From positions 1 through 7,511 of the forward strand of contig JACDGO010000095.1 of NCBI GenBank assembly GCA_013821585.1: a DNA stretch of 7,511 bases. Direction: 5' to 3'. Below the pieces are notes generated by a model that was given only the letters and a program-made list of their open reading frames with translations, did no database searches and was not told where the DNA came from. Of this stretch, positions 1 through 5,644 are shown in pieces (the stretch's first letter is position 1; each line of letters begins with the position of its first letter). A program made the position numbers and the translations under genes. The stretch is from Sphingomonadaceae bacterium. Its GTDB lineage: Bacteria > Pseudomonadota > Alphaproteobacteria > Sphingomonadales > Sphingomonadaceae.

Positions 1-34
1 AATGCACCGATTTCACACATTTAATTTAACAAGT
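1..34. other. AT-rich intergenic stub after purQ
   Basis: These 34 bases at the window edge lie downstream of the purQ stop and are much richer in A and T than the genes beside them. There is no convincing hairpin with a T tract, so no terminator can be called. The stretch may lead into the next gene of the cluster (purL often follows purQ in alphaproteobacteria), but that lies outside the window. Confidence 0.3.
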
Positions 35-700
35 CTAGCCCAGCGCCGCGACCAGCCCCTCGAACATCCGCTGCCCGTCCGTCCCGCCATGCGCGTCCTC
101 GACGACGCGCTCCGGGTGCGGCATCAGGCCGAGGACATTGCCCGCGTTGTTGACGATTCCTGCGATCGCGCGCGCGCTCCCGTTGACGGGCTCGGCGTAG
201 CGGAAGGCGACGCGGCCTTCGCCTTCGAGGCGGTCGAGCGTCTCTTCGTCGGCGACGTAATTGCCGTCGTGGTGGGCGACGGGAAAGCTGATCGCCTCTC
301 CCGCGTCATAGCGGCTGGTGAAGGCGGTCTGGCTGTTTTCGACCGTTAGCACGACGTCGCGGCAGACGAAGCCGAGGCCCGCGTTCCTCATCAGCGCACC
401 GGGCAGCAGCCCCGCCTCCGTCAGAACCTGAAAGCCGTTGCACACGCCGAGCACCGCGCGACCCTCGCCCGCGGCCTTCACCACCGCGCGCATCACCGGC
501 GATCGCGCCGCCATCGCGCCGCTGCGCAGATAGTCGCCATAGGAGAAGCCGCCGGGCACCGCGATCAAATCGAGTCCGTCGGGAAGCGCGCTCTCGGCGT
601 GCCACACCATCGCGGGCGCTTCACCGCTCGCGTCGCGCAGCGCCACCGCCAAGTCCCGGTCGCAATTCGATCCGGGAAAGACGATGACGGCCGCCTTCAC
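35..700 (-). CDS. purQ: Phosphoribosylformylglycinamidine synthase, glutaminase subunit PurQ
   Basis: PurQ hydrolyses glutamine and passes ammonia to PurL for conversion of FGAR to FGAM in cytoplasmic de novo purine synthesis. The 221-residue product has the length of stand-alone PurQ. It is a class I glutamine amidotransferase: an N-terminal [12 protein letters not shown] segment (residues 5-16), the nucleophile elbow GVCNGFQ with Cys87, HHDGNY near residues 143-148, and LMPHPE with the triad His195 and Glu197. The start chosen is GTG at 700, which overlaps the purS stop as GTGA and places the family-typical KAAVIVFPG right at the N-terminus. A longer reading from 751 would add 17 residues that are simply the end of purS read in another frame. 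The overlap implies translational coupling, consistent with the PurS-PurQ-PurL complex. PurL is not visible here. Identification is secure. Confidence 0.97.
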   Translation of the reverse strand: MKAAVIVFPGSNCDRDLAVALRDASGEAPAMVWHAESALPDGLDLIAVPGGFSYGDYLRSGAMAARSPVMRAVVKAAGEGRAVLGVCNGFQVLTEAGLLPGALMRNAGLGFVCRDVVLTVENSQTAFTSRYDAGEAISFPVAHHDGNYVADEETLDRLEGEGRVAFRYAEPVNGSARAIAGIVNNAGNVLGLMPHPERVVEDAHGGTDGQRMFEGLVAALG

Positions 701-924
701 CGCTCGATCCGATAGTCTTCGATGACCGTGTTCGCGAGCAATTGGCGGCACATCGCTTCGATCCGCTCGTCCGCCACGCCGTCGTCGATGTCGAACTCGA
801 TCAGCTTGCCCTGCCGCACGCCATTCACGCCGGAAAAGCCGAGCCCTTCGAGCGCGTGGTGGATCGCCTTGCCCTGCGGATCGAGCACGCCGGGTTTCAG
901 AGTGACGAAGACGCGGACCTTCAT
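697..924 (-). CDS. purS: Phosphoribosylformylglycinamidine synthase subunit PurS
   Basis: PurS is the small structural subunit that bridges PurQ and PurL in the three-part FGAM synthase of most bacteria outside the enterics. The 75-residue product has the usual length and hallmarks: an [20 protein letters not shown] start, a [18 protein letters not shown] core strand region, and an ending in VIEDYRIE. It starts at ATG 924, but the bases upstream hold only a weak purine-rich stretch, so the ribosome site is poor. The gene begins 38 bp after the Slam stop codon and ends in a 4-base overlap with the purQ GTG start. Transcription probably reads through from upstream, because no terminator hairpin is visible in the 38-bp gap. 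Whether a purS promoter lies inside the slam gene cannot be told from sequence alone. Confidence 0.96.
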   Translation of the reverse strand: MKVRVFVTLKPGVLDPQGKAIHHALEGLGFSGVNGVRQGKLIEFDIDDGVADERIEAMCRQLLANTVIEDYRIER

Positions 925-962
925 GCCCGCGACGCTATGGCTACGCCGCCCCGGCTCGGCAA

Positions 963-2312
963 TCAGAAATAATGCGCGAGATTGAATGCCAGGCGCGAGC
1001 GCTTCGAATCATAGAGTTGGAGCGACGAGGCGTCGCGCGAGAAATTGTAGGTCACGCTCGGACTGAAACCGAACACGCGCAGCGAACGCAAGCCAAGATA
1101 GGCACGCGCGTTGAAGCGCCAGTCGCCGCGCGGATCGGCCGAGAAAGCGAGCAGCGGCGCGTCGAAGCTCGCGCGGCTGACACCGCCCGAAAGCCCCGCG
1201 TTGATCCCGTGCGGCAGCTCGCCGCCGACGCCGAGGTTGAGGCCATATTCGCTGCTCGCGTCATAGGCGGCGCGCAGGCGGTCGGTGCGCGCGAACAGAT
1301 TGGCGCTGGCGACGAACGAATGCGCGACGACGCGCTCATAGGTCGCGTAGGCACCGAGGCTCCAGCCGTCGTAGTCGGAGCTGAACCCCGAGTTGGTGTG
1401 GCGCGCGTCGAACGTCAGCCCGACGCGCTGGCCGCCGTCGAGCGCGCGCTGCGCGGTGAAGCGCCCGCCGAACTGCGTCGCCGCGCGCTGGCCGCCGTAC
1501 CATCGCTGGCTGCCGATCGCCTGCGCCGACAGCGTCGTCGATTCGGACAGCTTGAATTCGGGTCCGGCGGCGAGCTGCGCGGTGTAATCGTCGGCGCTCG
1601 TGCCGCTATAGTTCACGCCCTGTCCGTCGACGTCGAGCAGGAGCGATACGCCGCTCGACAATGGCTTGCGCCACCCGGCCGAAAGCCCCGCCGTCTGGCC
1701 GATGCCCGAACGCGCGCGCGCATTGCCGCTCAGCGTCAGCGGAATGACCTGATCGCCGAAGGTCAGGTCGATCGTCTCGGCGCTGGTGCCGTTGGTGATG
1801 TTGGTGTCGGGCGCGAAGCCGAAGCTGGTGGACGCGTGCCAAGTCCGCCGGTCGCGTAGCAGCCCGCGCGATGCGCGAATGGTGGCGAGGATTTCGGGCG
1901 GGAGGTTGCCGTCCTGCTCGGCGAGGCGGAAATTATAGTCGGCGCCGCCGTCCTTGCCCTTGAGCATCATCGCGCGCGCGAGTTCCAGGCGAATACGCGT
2001 CTGTTCGGGATGGCCGTCGAGCGCGGCGCGAAACTGCGTGATGGCACCGTCCAGGTCGCCGGTCTCGACCGCAATATAGCCGGAGAGGAAATGCGTCTCC
2101 ATTGCGAGGCCGGGCGCTTGGGCGAGCGCCGCGACCATCGGCCGCGCCTCGTCGAAGCGGCGCTGGGCGACGAGCGCCGACGCGCGCTGGAGGAGCTGCG
2201 CCGGGGTAAGCTGGATGCTGCAAACGCCGTTCGCGCAATTCTCCTGCGCCGCGGCCGGCGCGGTGGAGAGGGCGGCGCCGGCGAGCAGCAGGCCGATGGC
2301 CTGCCGCCGCAC
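963..2312 (-). CDS. Slam-family surface lipoprotein assembly modulator (type XI secretion outer-membrane translocon)
   Basis: Slam proteins (DUF560) are outer-membrane barrels that deliver lipoproteins or soluble hemophores to the cell surface. The 449-residue product shows the family layout. A signal peptide occupies residues 1-22 (hydrophobic IGLLLAGAALS, then AAA before QEN). A TPR-like helical periplasmic part spans about 35-150 and includes YIAVETGDLDGAITQFRAAL. From about 157 a beta-barrel opens with the characteristic FAPDTNITNGT (166-176), continues in alternating aromatic strands and ends in a C-terminal Phe (AHYF), as outer-membrane proteins do. Two cysteines (26 and 31, in CANGVC) sit just after the signal peptide. 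The GTG start at 2312 is chosen because it lies one base after the lipoprotein stop, has AAGGG about 9 bases upstream, and gives a standard signal peptide. The in-frame TTG at 2342 would add 10 residues overlapping the lipoprotein end. The upstream gene is very probably its cargo. Family assignment is strong; the cargo link is inference. Confidence 0.9.
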   Translation of the reverse strand: MRRQAIGLLLAGAALSTAPAAAQENCANGVCSIQLTPAQLLQRASALVAQRRFDEARPMVAALAQAPGLAMETHFLSGYIAVETGDLDGAITQFRAALDGHPEQTRIRLELARAMMLKGKDGGADYNFRLAEQDGNLPPEILATIRASRGLLRDRRTWHASTSFGFAPDTNITNGTSAETIDLTFGDQVIPLTLSGNARARSGIGQTAGLSAGWRKPLSSGVSLLLDVDGQGVNYSGTSADDYTAQLAAGPEFKLSESTTLSAQAIGSQRWYGGQRAATQFGGRFTAQRALDGGQRVGLTFDARHTNSGFSSDYDGWSLGAYATYERVVAHSFVASANLFARTDRLRAAYDASSEYGLNLGVGGELPHGINAGLSGGVSRASFDAPLLAFSADPRGDWRFNARAYLGLRSLRVFGFSPSVTYNFSRDASSLQLYDSKRSRLAFNLAHYF

Positions 2313-2313
2313 G

Positions 2314-3519
2314 TCAGTTGCCCTTGCCGGTGAACGCGCCAAGGATGTCGATGCGCTGGGTCGGTCCCCCGCCGATGATGCGAAAGCCGCCGCCCAGTTC
2401 TTCGCCCTTCGGGCCGTAGAAATTGCCGTCGAACGACGACGCTGCGATAACGATCTCGGGCAGCACGCGGCTTGCGACGATTTCCGAGGTGCTCGTCGGC
2501 GGCGTCAGATGCTCAAGCACTGTTCCCGAAGCGCTGGTGAAGGTGGCGTCGCTGAACGTTCCGGAGAACCCTTTGAGGCCGATCGTCGAAAGCGCGCCGC
2601 TGGCGTTAGCGGCGAATTTCGACCCGTCAGGAATGAATGCCGAGCCAGATGTCATATGGTCGGTTTCGGTCGTCATGACCGTGCCGGCGAGTGCTACGTT
2701 GATCTTGTTCGTGCCGAAATCGACAGTCGTGCTGGACGTGCCGTAAATCCATTGGAAATAGGACGGATTGGTGGCGGGGCTATTGACCATGCTCGCGAGC
2801 ATCGATCCACTGTAAGTTCCGCTGCCCGAAGTCGGGATGTTTGCCGCGTCGGTGAGCACACCATAAGCGAAGGCGCCGCGATCGATCAGATTGGTGTCTT
2901 GAACAAACGTGTTTGTGCCGACGGTCGTCGTGGCGGTCGAAACGACATTGCGCAGATAACCTGCGAAGCTGACATATTTGGTCGTGGTGCCGGGAACCTC
3001 GTAGAATAGCGTCGTAGTCGTAAAATTGCTGCCGGGTTCGTAGGGCACCCCGGTCCCCGATCCGACCTCGAGATAGCGGACGTTGCTTGCTGACAGGTCG
3101 GGGATGCGATTGTCCAAGTCGATGCGATGCGCCGGATCTTGGAAGCGCGTGGTGCTCGTAGCGCCCGACTTGGTATCGGCGACGGCGAGCGTGAAGATGC
3201 CGTCGCGGGCGCTGTATGAGATCGTGACGGCGTTGTCGGTGAGCTTTTCGGCGTTGCCCTGATAAAGCTGGCTGTATTGCGAAACGCCGGCCTGGTCCTT
3301 CTGATAGGAATAGGTGTGGGTTCCCCCCACGCCGGTGTAGCTGTGATCCGTCGTCGGCGAGGCGAACTCGGTGTATTTTGTCGGCGTCGTCGTGCCACCT
3401 GCTCCCGTCCCGGTTCCGGCGCCTCCGGTTCCCACTGCGGTGCCGCCTGCCGTCAGTGCGCCGCCGGCGCCGCAAGCCGTTAGCGCCGTTGCCGTCATCA
3501 GGACCAGATATCGACGCAT
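2314..3519 (-). CDS. TbpB-like surface lipoprotein, probable Slam substrate
   Basis: This is a predicted lipoprotein of 401 residues. A short signal peptide ends in the lipobox LTAC with Cys16; Gly at +2 does not signal inner-membrane retention. A Gly/Thr-rich tether (about 17-47) follows, then a body of beta-strand-like segments. The C-terminal third (about 230-400) resembles the transferrin-binding protein B barrel domain: GTYSGSM (234-240), VDFGTNKINVALAG (266-279), and the hallmark FYGPKGEELGGGF (367-379) close to the end. Real TbpB is two-lobed and 600-700 residues; this is a single-lobe version of the type often annotated as TbpB-like solute-binding protein, so transferrin binding should not be assumed. 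ATG 3519 is preferred because GGAG sits 8 bases upstream; the in-frame GTG at 3528 directly abuts that GGAG. Base composition is visibly less GC-rich than the pur genes. The ligand is unknown. Confidence 0.85.
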   Translation of the reverse strand: MRRYLVLMTATALTACGAGGALTAGGTAVGTGGAGTGTGAGGTTTPTKYTEFASPTTDHSYTGVGGTHTYSYQKDQAGVSQYSQLYQGNAEKLTDNAVTISYSARDGIFTLAVADTKSGATSTTRFQDPAHRIDLDNRIPDLSASNVRYLEVGSGTGVPYEPGSNFTTTTLFYEVPGTTTKYVSFAGYLRNVVSTATTTVGTNTFVQDTNLIDRGAFAYGVLTDAANIPTSGSGTYSGSMLASMVNSPATNPSYFQWIYGTSSTTVDFGTNKINVALAGTVMTTETDHMTSGSAFIPDGSKFAANASGALSTIGLKGFSGTFSDATFTSASGTVLEHLTPPTSTSEIVASRVLPEIVIAASSFDGNFYGPKGEELGGGFRIIGGGPTQRIDILGAFTGKGN

Positions 3520-3607
3520 GCTCGCCACTCCATGGGGATCGACCGGGGGTCGTGTCCTCAGCGGGATAGGCCGCGAATGGTTAAGGCGCGGTAAAACTTG
3601 CCGGGGT
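3520..3607 (-). promoter_or_regulatory. Leader and probable promoter region of the lipoprotein-slam pair
   Basis: This 88-bp gap is one of only two sizeable gaps in the minus-strand run, so it probably holds a promoter for the lipoprotein and Slam genes. It contains a Shine-Dalgarno GGAG at 3528-3531, 8 bases before the ATG. A small hairpin lies at 3536-3557 (5-bp CGACC/GGTCG stem, 3-base loop, plus 3 outer pairs). An AT-rich patch lies at 3577-3597. No clean -35/-10 pair with standard spacing could be assigned, and no Fur-box-like palindrome was seen, so iron control is not supported by sequence. Confidence 0.4.
3581..3595. promoter_or_regulatory. CtrA-like site TTAA-N7-TAAA
   Basis: The plus strand reads TTAA, seven bases, TAAA; the minus strand reads TTTA-N7-TTAACC. 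The CtrA cell-cycle regulator of alphaproteobacteria recognises TTAA-N7-TTAA, often with C after the second half, so this matches with one mismatch. It lies 62-76 bases upstream of the lipoprotein ATG, a plausible regulatory distance. A single near-match can arise by chance, though AT-rich words like this are rare in such GC-rich DNA. No protein evidence supports binding. Confidence 0.3.
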
Positions 3608-4504
3608 TCAGCCGCTCTTTTCGGGCGGGGCGAGAACGGTCAGCGCGCCGGGCCGGACGGCGAATTCGAGCGGAGTCGAAAGCCGCATCACCTCGCCGTC
3701 GATCGCGACGTCGATGCCGCGCCCGCGCGCATCGACCGTCAGCCTTTCGCATATGCCCAGCGCGCAGAAATCGCGCTCGGGATCGCCGCGTCCCGCGAGC
3801 GTGCGGAGTGCGAAGCCGATCAGGCCCAGCCGGCTGCGATCCGCGACCGCGAACACCGACAGCTTGCCATCGTCCATTGCCTCGCGCGTTCCCACATGCC
3901 CGGCGTCGAGCGAATAGATGTTGTTGCCAACGAACAGCAGCGGCGTGCGCACAACATCGGTCGAGCCATCGAGCGTCAGGCGCAGCCGGTGATGACGCGC
4001 CTGTTTCAGCGTCGTCCATGCGGCGGGGAAGTTCGCGAGCCATTTCGGCAGGTTTTGCGCATCGCGTGCGCGCACCATGCGCGGATAGATGCCGATCGAG
4101 GCGTTGTTGACGAAGGTGCGGTCCCCCGCGCGGCTCAGGTCGATGCGCCGCGTCGCGCGCGCCGCGATGACGACGGCCGCGCCCTCCAGGTCCATCGGGA
4201 TGCCGAGCTCGCGCGCGAGGTGGTTGCGCGTGCCGAGCGGCAGGATGCCAAGCGTCGCGTCCGCTTCGGAAAGCGCGTCCGCGCTCGCCCCGAGCGTCCC
4301 GTCGCCGCCACCCACGGCAACTGTGCCGCCGCTCGCCGCAAGCTTCGCGACGGTTTTCGCGATCTCATCGCCCTCGACCGCGTGAAGCGCGATGGCGAGA
4401 CCGGCCTTGTCGAACGCCGCCTCGATCTTTTCGCCGAGCTTGTCCCCCGCTCGCGCCGCCGCGCCGCCGCCCGAATTGACGACGACGGGGAGAGTTTCGT
4501 TCAC
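3608..4504 (-). CDS. Diacylglycerol kinase family lipid kinase (YegS/DagK-like)
   Basis: The 298-residue product belongs to the DAGK catalytic-domain family, which phosphorylates diacylglycerol, sphingoid or related lipid alcohols with ATP at the cytoplasmic membrane face. The evidence is a VVVNSGGG strand-loop near residues 7-14, the nucleotide-binding GGGDGT (65-70), [15 protein letters not shown] (89-103) matching the family's PxGTxNxxA motif, and a second lobe with [12 protein letters not shown] and an [11 protein letters not shown] strand. The length is normal. The GTG start at 4504 overlaps the purC stop as GTGA, with GGAAGAAG just upstream, and puts the protein start at the expected strand. 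A longer frame open to 4669 only adds an Arg/Pro-rich tail that is purC read out of frame. Its role beside purC is unknown. In a sphingolipid-containing genus the substrate could be a sphingoid base, but sequence does not decide this. Confidence 0.9.
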   Translation of the reverse strand: MNETLPVVVNSGGGAAARAGDKLGEKIEAAFDKAGLAIALHAVEGDEIAKTVAKLAASGGTVAVGGGDGTLGASADALSEADATLGILPLGTRNHLARELGIPMDLEGAAVVIAARATRRIDLSRAGDRTFVNNASIGIYPRMVRARDAQNLPKWLANFPAAWTTLKQARHHRLRLTLDGSTDVVRTPLLFVGNNIYSLDAGHVGTREAMDDGKLSVFAVADRSRLGLIGFALRTLAGRGDPERDFCALGICERLTVDARGRGIDVAIDGEVMRLSTPLEFAVRPGALTVLAPPEKSG

Positions 4505-5280
4505 CGTCCGCGCTTCTTCCGGTGGGTCGCCATGTCGAGCACGGCGTTGCCGTCGCCTTCGGGAAGCAGGCCCAGGCGGCGCGCGACTTCCTGATAGGCT
4601 TCGACCTCGCCGCCGAGGTCGCGGCGGAAACGGTCCTTGTCGAGCTTTTCGTTCGACTTCATGTCCCACAGGCGGCAGCCGTCGGGGCTAATCTCGTCGG
4701 CGAGGATGATGCGGCTGTAGTCGTTGTCCCAGACGCGCCCGAACTCGAGCTTGAAGTCGACGAGGCGGATGCCGACGCCCGCGAACAGCCCGCACAGGAA
4801 GTCGTTCACGCGGATCGCCAGATCGGCGATGTCGTGCATCTCGTCCTGGCTCGCCCAGCCGAACGCCGCGATATGCTCGTCGCTGACCATCGGATCGCCG
4901 AGCGCGTCGTCCTTGTAATAATATTCGATGATCGTGCGCGGCAGCGGCTGGCCTTCCTCGATGCCGAGCCGCTTCGACAGCGATCCCGCCGCGACGTTCC
5001 TGACGACGACCTCGATCGGTACGATCTCGACCTGACGGATCAGCTGCTCGCGCATGTTCAGGCGGCGCATGAAATGGTGCGGCACGCCGATCCCGCCGAG
5101 GAGCGTGTAGATATGCTCCGAAATGCGGTTGTTGATGACGCCCTTGCCGTTGATCGTGCCTTTTTTCTGCGCGTTGAACGCGGTCGCGTCGTCCTTGAAA
5201 TACTGGATCAGCGTGCCGGGCTCGGGGCCTTCGTAAAGGATCTTGGCCTTGCCTTCGTAAATCTGGCGGCGGCGGGACAT
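4501..5280 (-). CDS. purC: Phosphoribosylaminoimidazole-succinocarboxamide synthase PurC
   Basis: PurC (SAICAR synthetase) ligates aspartate to CAIR using ATP in de novo purine synthesis. The 259-residue protein is full length. It has an N-terminal [11 protein letters not shown] nucleotide-binding hairpin (8-18), [18 protein letters not shown] (40-57), the signature [14 protein letters not shown] (87-100), the second signature LVDFKLEFG (173-181), and [12 protein letters not shown] (195-206), which carries metal and nucleotide contacts. It starts at ATG 5280 with GGAG five bases upstream. Its stop overlaps the lipid kinase GTG start by four bases, so those two are probably translated together. 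purS and purQ, often its direct neighbours in alphaproteobacteria, are found here only after about 3.6 kb of other genes. Confidence 0.98.
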   Translation of the reverse strand: MSRRRQIYEGKAKILYEGPEPGTLIQYFKDDATAFNAQKKGTINGKGVINNRISEHIYTLLGGIGVPHHFMRRLNMREQLIRQVEIVPIEVVVRNVAAGSLSKRLGIEEGQPLPRTIIEYYYKDDALGDPMVSDEHIAAFGWASQDEMHDIADLAIRVNDFLCGLFAGVGIRLVDFKLEFGRVWDNDYSRIILADEISPDGCRLWDMKSNEKLDKDRFRRDLGGEVEAYQEVARRLGLLPEGDGNAVLDMATHRKKRGR

Positions 5281-5300
5281 GGCGGCTCCAAAATGACGGA

Positions 5301-5325
5301 CGCCCCGGCCGCATGGGCCGGGGCG
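5301..5325. terminator. Perfect 10-bp GC hairpin between small ORF and purC
   Basis: CGCCCCGGCC at 5301-5310 pairs perfectly with GGCCGGGGCG at 5316-5325 around a five-base loop. It lies 44 bp after the small-protein stop and 20 bp before the purC start codon. A run of four T on the minus strand occurs only about ten bases past the stem, so it is not a textbook intrinsic terminator. It may be a partial terminator or attenuator, an RNA stabiliser for the small gene, or a structure near the purC ribosome site. The structure is certain as sequence; the function is inferred. Confidence 0.45.
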
Positions 5326-5369
5326 CGCATCGCCGCATTAGCCGAAACGCAGCGCCTTTTCAAACGGCG

Positions 5370-5540
5370 TCAGGCGCAGTGGGCTCCGTCCTTGGCCGCG
5401 CTCCGCTTCCACGGCGCGTCGTACTGGCGCGCGCTGAGGCGCTCGATGGCAACGCCGACCGCGTGCGCGGCGTCGGCAATGTTGCGCGCGAAGGACTTGT
5501 GATGCTCGGCCCAGGCGCGGCTTGCGAAATCTTCGATCAT
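5370..5540 (-). CDS. Small uncharacterised protein, 56 residues
   Basis: An ORF running from ATG 5540 to TGA 5370 encodes 56 residues beginning MIEDFASRAWAEHHKSF and ending in DGAHCA. It is supported by a strong ribosome site (AAAGGAG ending 8-9 bases before the ATG), a length of 57 codons in the expected GC-rich codon style, and a hairpin 44 bp beyond the stop. Residues 4-37 look like an amphipathic helix with hydrophobic residues spaced at helical intervals. A YDAPWKR segment follows at 40-46. There is no signal peptide or membrane segment. I do not recognise a family. It lies upstream of purC on the same strand and is divergent from the LysR gene, so it is either the first gene of the purine run or a separate unit ended by the hairpin. 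The ribosome site makes it a likely real gene. Confidence 0.7.
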   Translation of the reverse strand: MIEDFASRAWAEHHKSFARNIADAAHAVGVAIERLSARQYDAPWKRSAAKDGAHCA

Positions 5541-5644
5541 GGCGGGTCTCCTTTATCTCTCGACACCGCCTTTGTGGGCTCTCGCGATTGCGGCCGCCAA
5601 CGAAGCGCTGGACCTGAGTAACAAGGCTGCCTTATGGATAGGCC
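5541..5644. promoter_or_regulatory. Divergent intergenic region between small ORF and LysR gene
   Basis: These 104 bp separate two divergently transcribed genes and must hold promoters for both. The strong Shine-Dalgarno of the small gene (minus strand) lies at its left end. The LysR start has only a weak purine patch (GGATAGG) close to its ATG. An imperfect 15-bp dyad lies at 5621-5635 (six of seven pairs, core AAGGC-T-GCCTT). This fits the common arrangement in which a LysR regulator binds between itself and a divergent target. No clear -35/-10 boxes could be assigned. Confidence 0.4.

Noticed and set aside
1..34. TTAATTTAAC as a CtrA site near the left edge
   Set aside because: The two TTAA-like halves are one base apart, not seven, and the downstream gene is not in the window.
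972..1859. Plus-strand open frame of 295 codons antisense to slam
   Set aside because: Arg/Ala/Glu-rich product with no recognisable domain, typical of an antisense frame in GC-rich DNA; the opposite strand encodes a coherent Slam protein.
2313..2342. TTG start for slam at 2342
   Set aside because: It would add ten polar residues before the signal peptide and overlap the lipoprotein end; GTG 2312 has a better-placed ribosome site.
3520..3607. Fur box or iron-responsive operator before the TbpB-like gene
   Set aside because: Looked for because TbpB relatives are iron-regulated, but no GATAAT-type palindrome is present.
3371..4594. Plus-strand open frame of 407 codons across the lipoprotein start and lipid kinase
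   Set aside because: It crosses a gene boundary on the other strand, has an Arg-rich composition without motifs, and lies opposite well-supported genes.
4505..4669. Longer N-terminus for the lipid kinase
   Set aside because: The extra 55 residues are Arg/Pro-rich and are purC read in another frame; GTG 4504 aligns with the family start.
4522..5502. Plus-strand open frame of 326 codons opposite purC and the small gene
   Set aside because: Antisense to purC, whose motifs are unmistakable; the product has no recognisable domain.
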